From Alphaproteobacteria bacterium (GTDB taxonomy: Bacteria > Pseudomonadota > Alphaproteobacteria > ATCC43930 > CGMCC-115725): a stretch of DNA of 6,876 bases. Shown here one piece after another: positions 6,502 through 6,876 of this stretch. The notes below the pieces were generated by a model. That model searched no databases. It saw nothing but the letters and a program-made list of their open reading frames with translations, and was not told where the DNA came from. Position 1 is the first letter of the stretch. Each line of letters opens with the position of its first letter. The stretch is taken from positions 1 to 6,876 of the forward strand of contig VAZT01000192.1 in assembly GCA_005884825.1 (NCBI GenBank). Direction: 5' to 3'. A program made the position numbers and the translations under genes.

Positions 6502-6876
6502 ATGTGGGAGAATCGGTGCAAGGTGGCGGTCAGCGGCGTCGGCTTTTCCAAAGTCACGCGCTCGGCCGAGATTCCGCTCGCCGCCCATGCGCTGACCGCC
6601 GTCAAGGAGGCGGTCGCGGATTCGGGGCTGCAGTTGTCCGACATCGACGGTCTGGCGACTTATCCGGAACTGCCGGCGACGGGGCACGCGGAGGTCGACG
6701 GCATTTCGATCGTGTCGGTGAACTGCATGATGGCGATGCTGAAATCGTCCAATCTCAGCTGGCACATTCAGGTCGGCACGACAAACATCGGCGGCGCCGT
6801 GCAGCAGGCGGTCAACGCGCTCATCGCTGGGGTGTGCAAATATGCGGTCGTGTGGCGCGCGATGCACAACCCGCGC
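6502..6876 (+). CDS. thiolase-fold lipid-transfer-type protein, N-terminal part (gene runs off the window)
   Basis: The first 125 codons of an open frame that continues beyond the window. The ATG at 6502 follows GAGGGGA at 6486-6492. KVAVSGVGFSKV (7-18) is the usual first strand of SCP2/lipid-transfer thiolases. AVKEAVADSGLQLSDIDGL (33-51) is the typical first helix and IDGL element, and GTTNIGGAVQQAVNALIAG (92-110) aligns with the nucleophile loop and helix of thiolases. At the position where thiolases have the catalytic Cys, this protein has Thr (about T93), and no Cys occurs between residues 76 and 111. This fits the Ltp-type non-thiolase subgroup (for example the retro-aldolase Ltp2) rather than a classical acetyl-CoA acetyltransferase. 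The preceding DUF35 gene is the expected partner. The C-terminal half, with the remaining active-site residues, is not in the window. Confidence 0.88.
   Translation, partial: MWENRCKVAVSGVGFSKVTRSAEIPLAAHALTAVKEAVADSGLQLSDIDGLATYPELPATGHAEVDGISIVSVNCMMAMLKSSNLSWHIQVGTTNIGGAVQQAVNALIAGVCKYAVVWRAMHNPR

Overview
The window is a GC-rich, gene-dense bacterial segment. Its palindromic intergenic repeats (ends CGTCATTGCGAG and CGTCATTCCCGC), its codon usage and its catabolic gene types suggest an alphaproteobacterium, perhaps a Bradyrhizobium/Rhodoplanes-like Hyphomicrobiales member or a metagenomic relative. That placement is inference from remembered patterns. No RNA gene, CRISPR array, IS transposase or origin is visible.

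Layout: (1) 23-820, plus strand: XRE-type helix-turn-helix regulator with an MmyB-like ligand-binding domain, convergent with the next gene. (2) A minus-strand set, in transcription order: a two-domain family III (CaiB/BaiF) CoA-transferase (5772 to 3291), a luciferase-like flavin monooxygenase (3151 to 1781) and an HSL-type alpha/beta hydrolase (1749 to 838). (3) A 146-nt divergent spacer, mostly filled by one palindromic repeat. (4) Plus strand: a Zn-ribbon/OB-fold (DUF35) protein (5919-6344), a second palindromic repeat unit, and the first 125 codons of a thiolase-fold lipid-transfer-type protein (6502 to window end).

Together these look like part of a CoA-dependent catabolic cluster for an unknown acid. 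A CoA-transferase would activate the acid, a flavin monooxygenase would oxygenate it, and an esterase would hydrolyse an ester or lactone. A DUF35 plus thiolase-fold partner would then cleave or condense the acyl-CoA. The thiolase-fold partner appears to lack the usual nucleophilic cysteine, which recalls the Ltp2/ChsH2-DUF35 retro-aldolase pair of steroid side-chain degradation more than a true thiolase. The substrate cannot be read from the sequence.

The main anomaly is in the CoA-transferase. Near 3654-3661 the frame changes, and about 45 normally conserved residues between the two frames are absent. This looks like an out-of-frame internal deletion (or an assembly collapse), not a simple one-base error. 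I found no clear evidence of a wholly new system. The most interesting items are this disrupted fused CoA-transferase, the DUF35/cysteine-less thiolase-fold pair, and the repeat sitting in the divergent promoter space.
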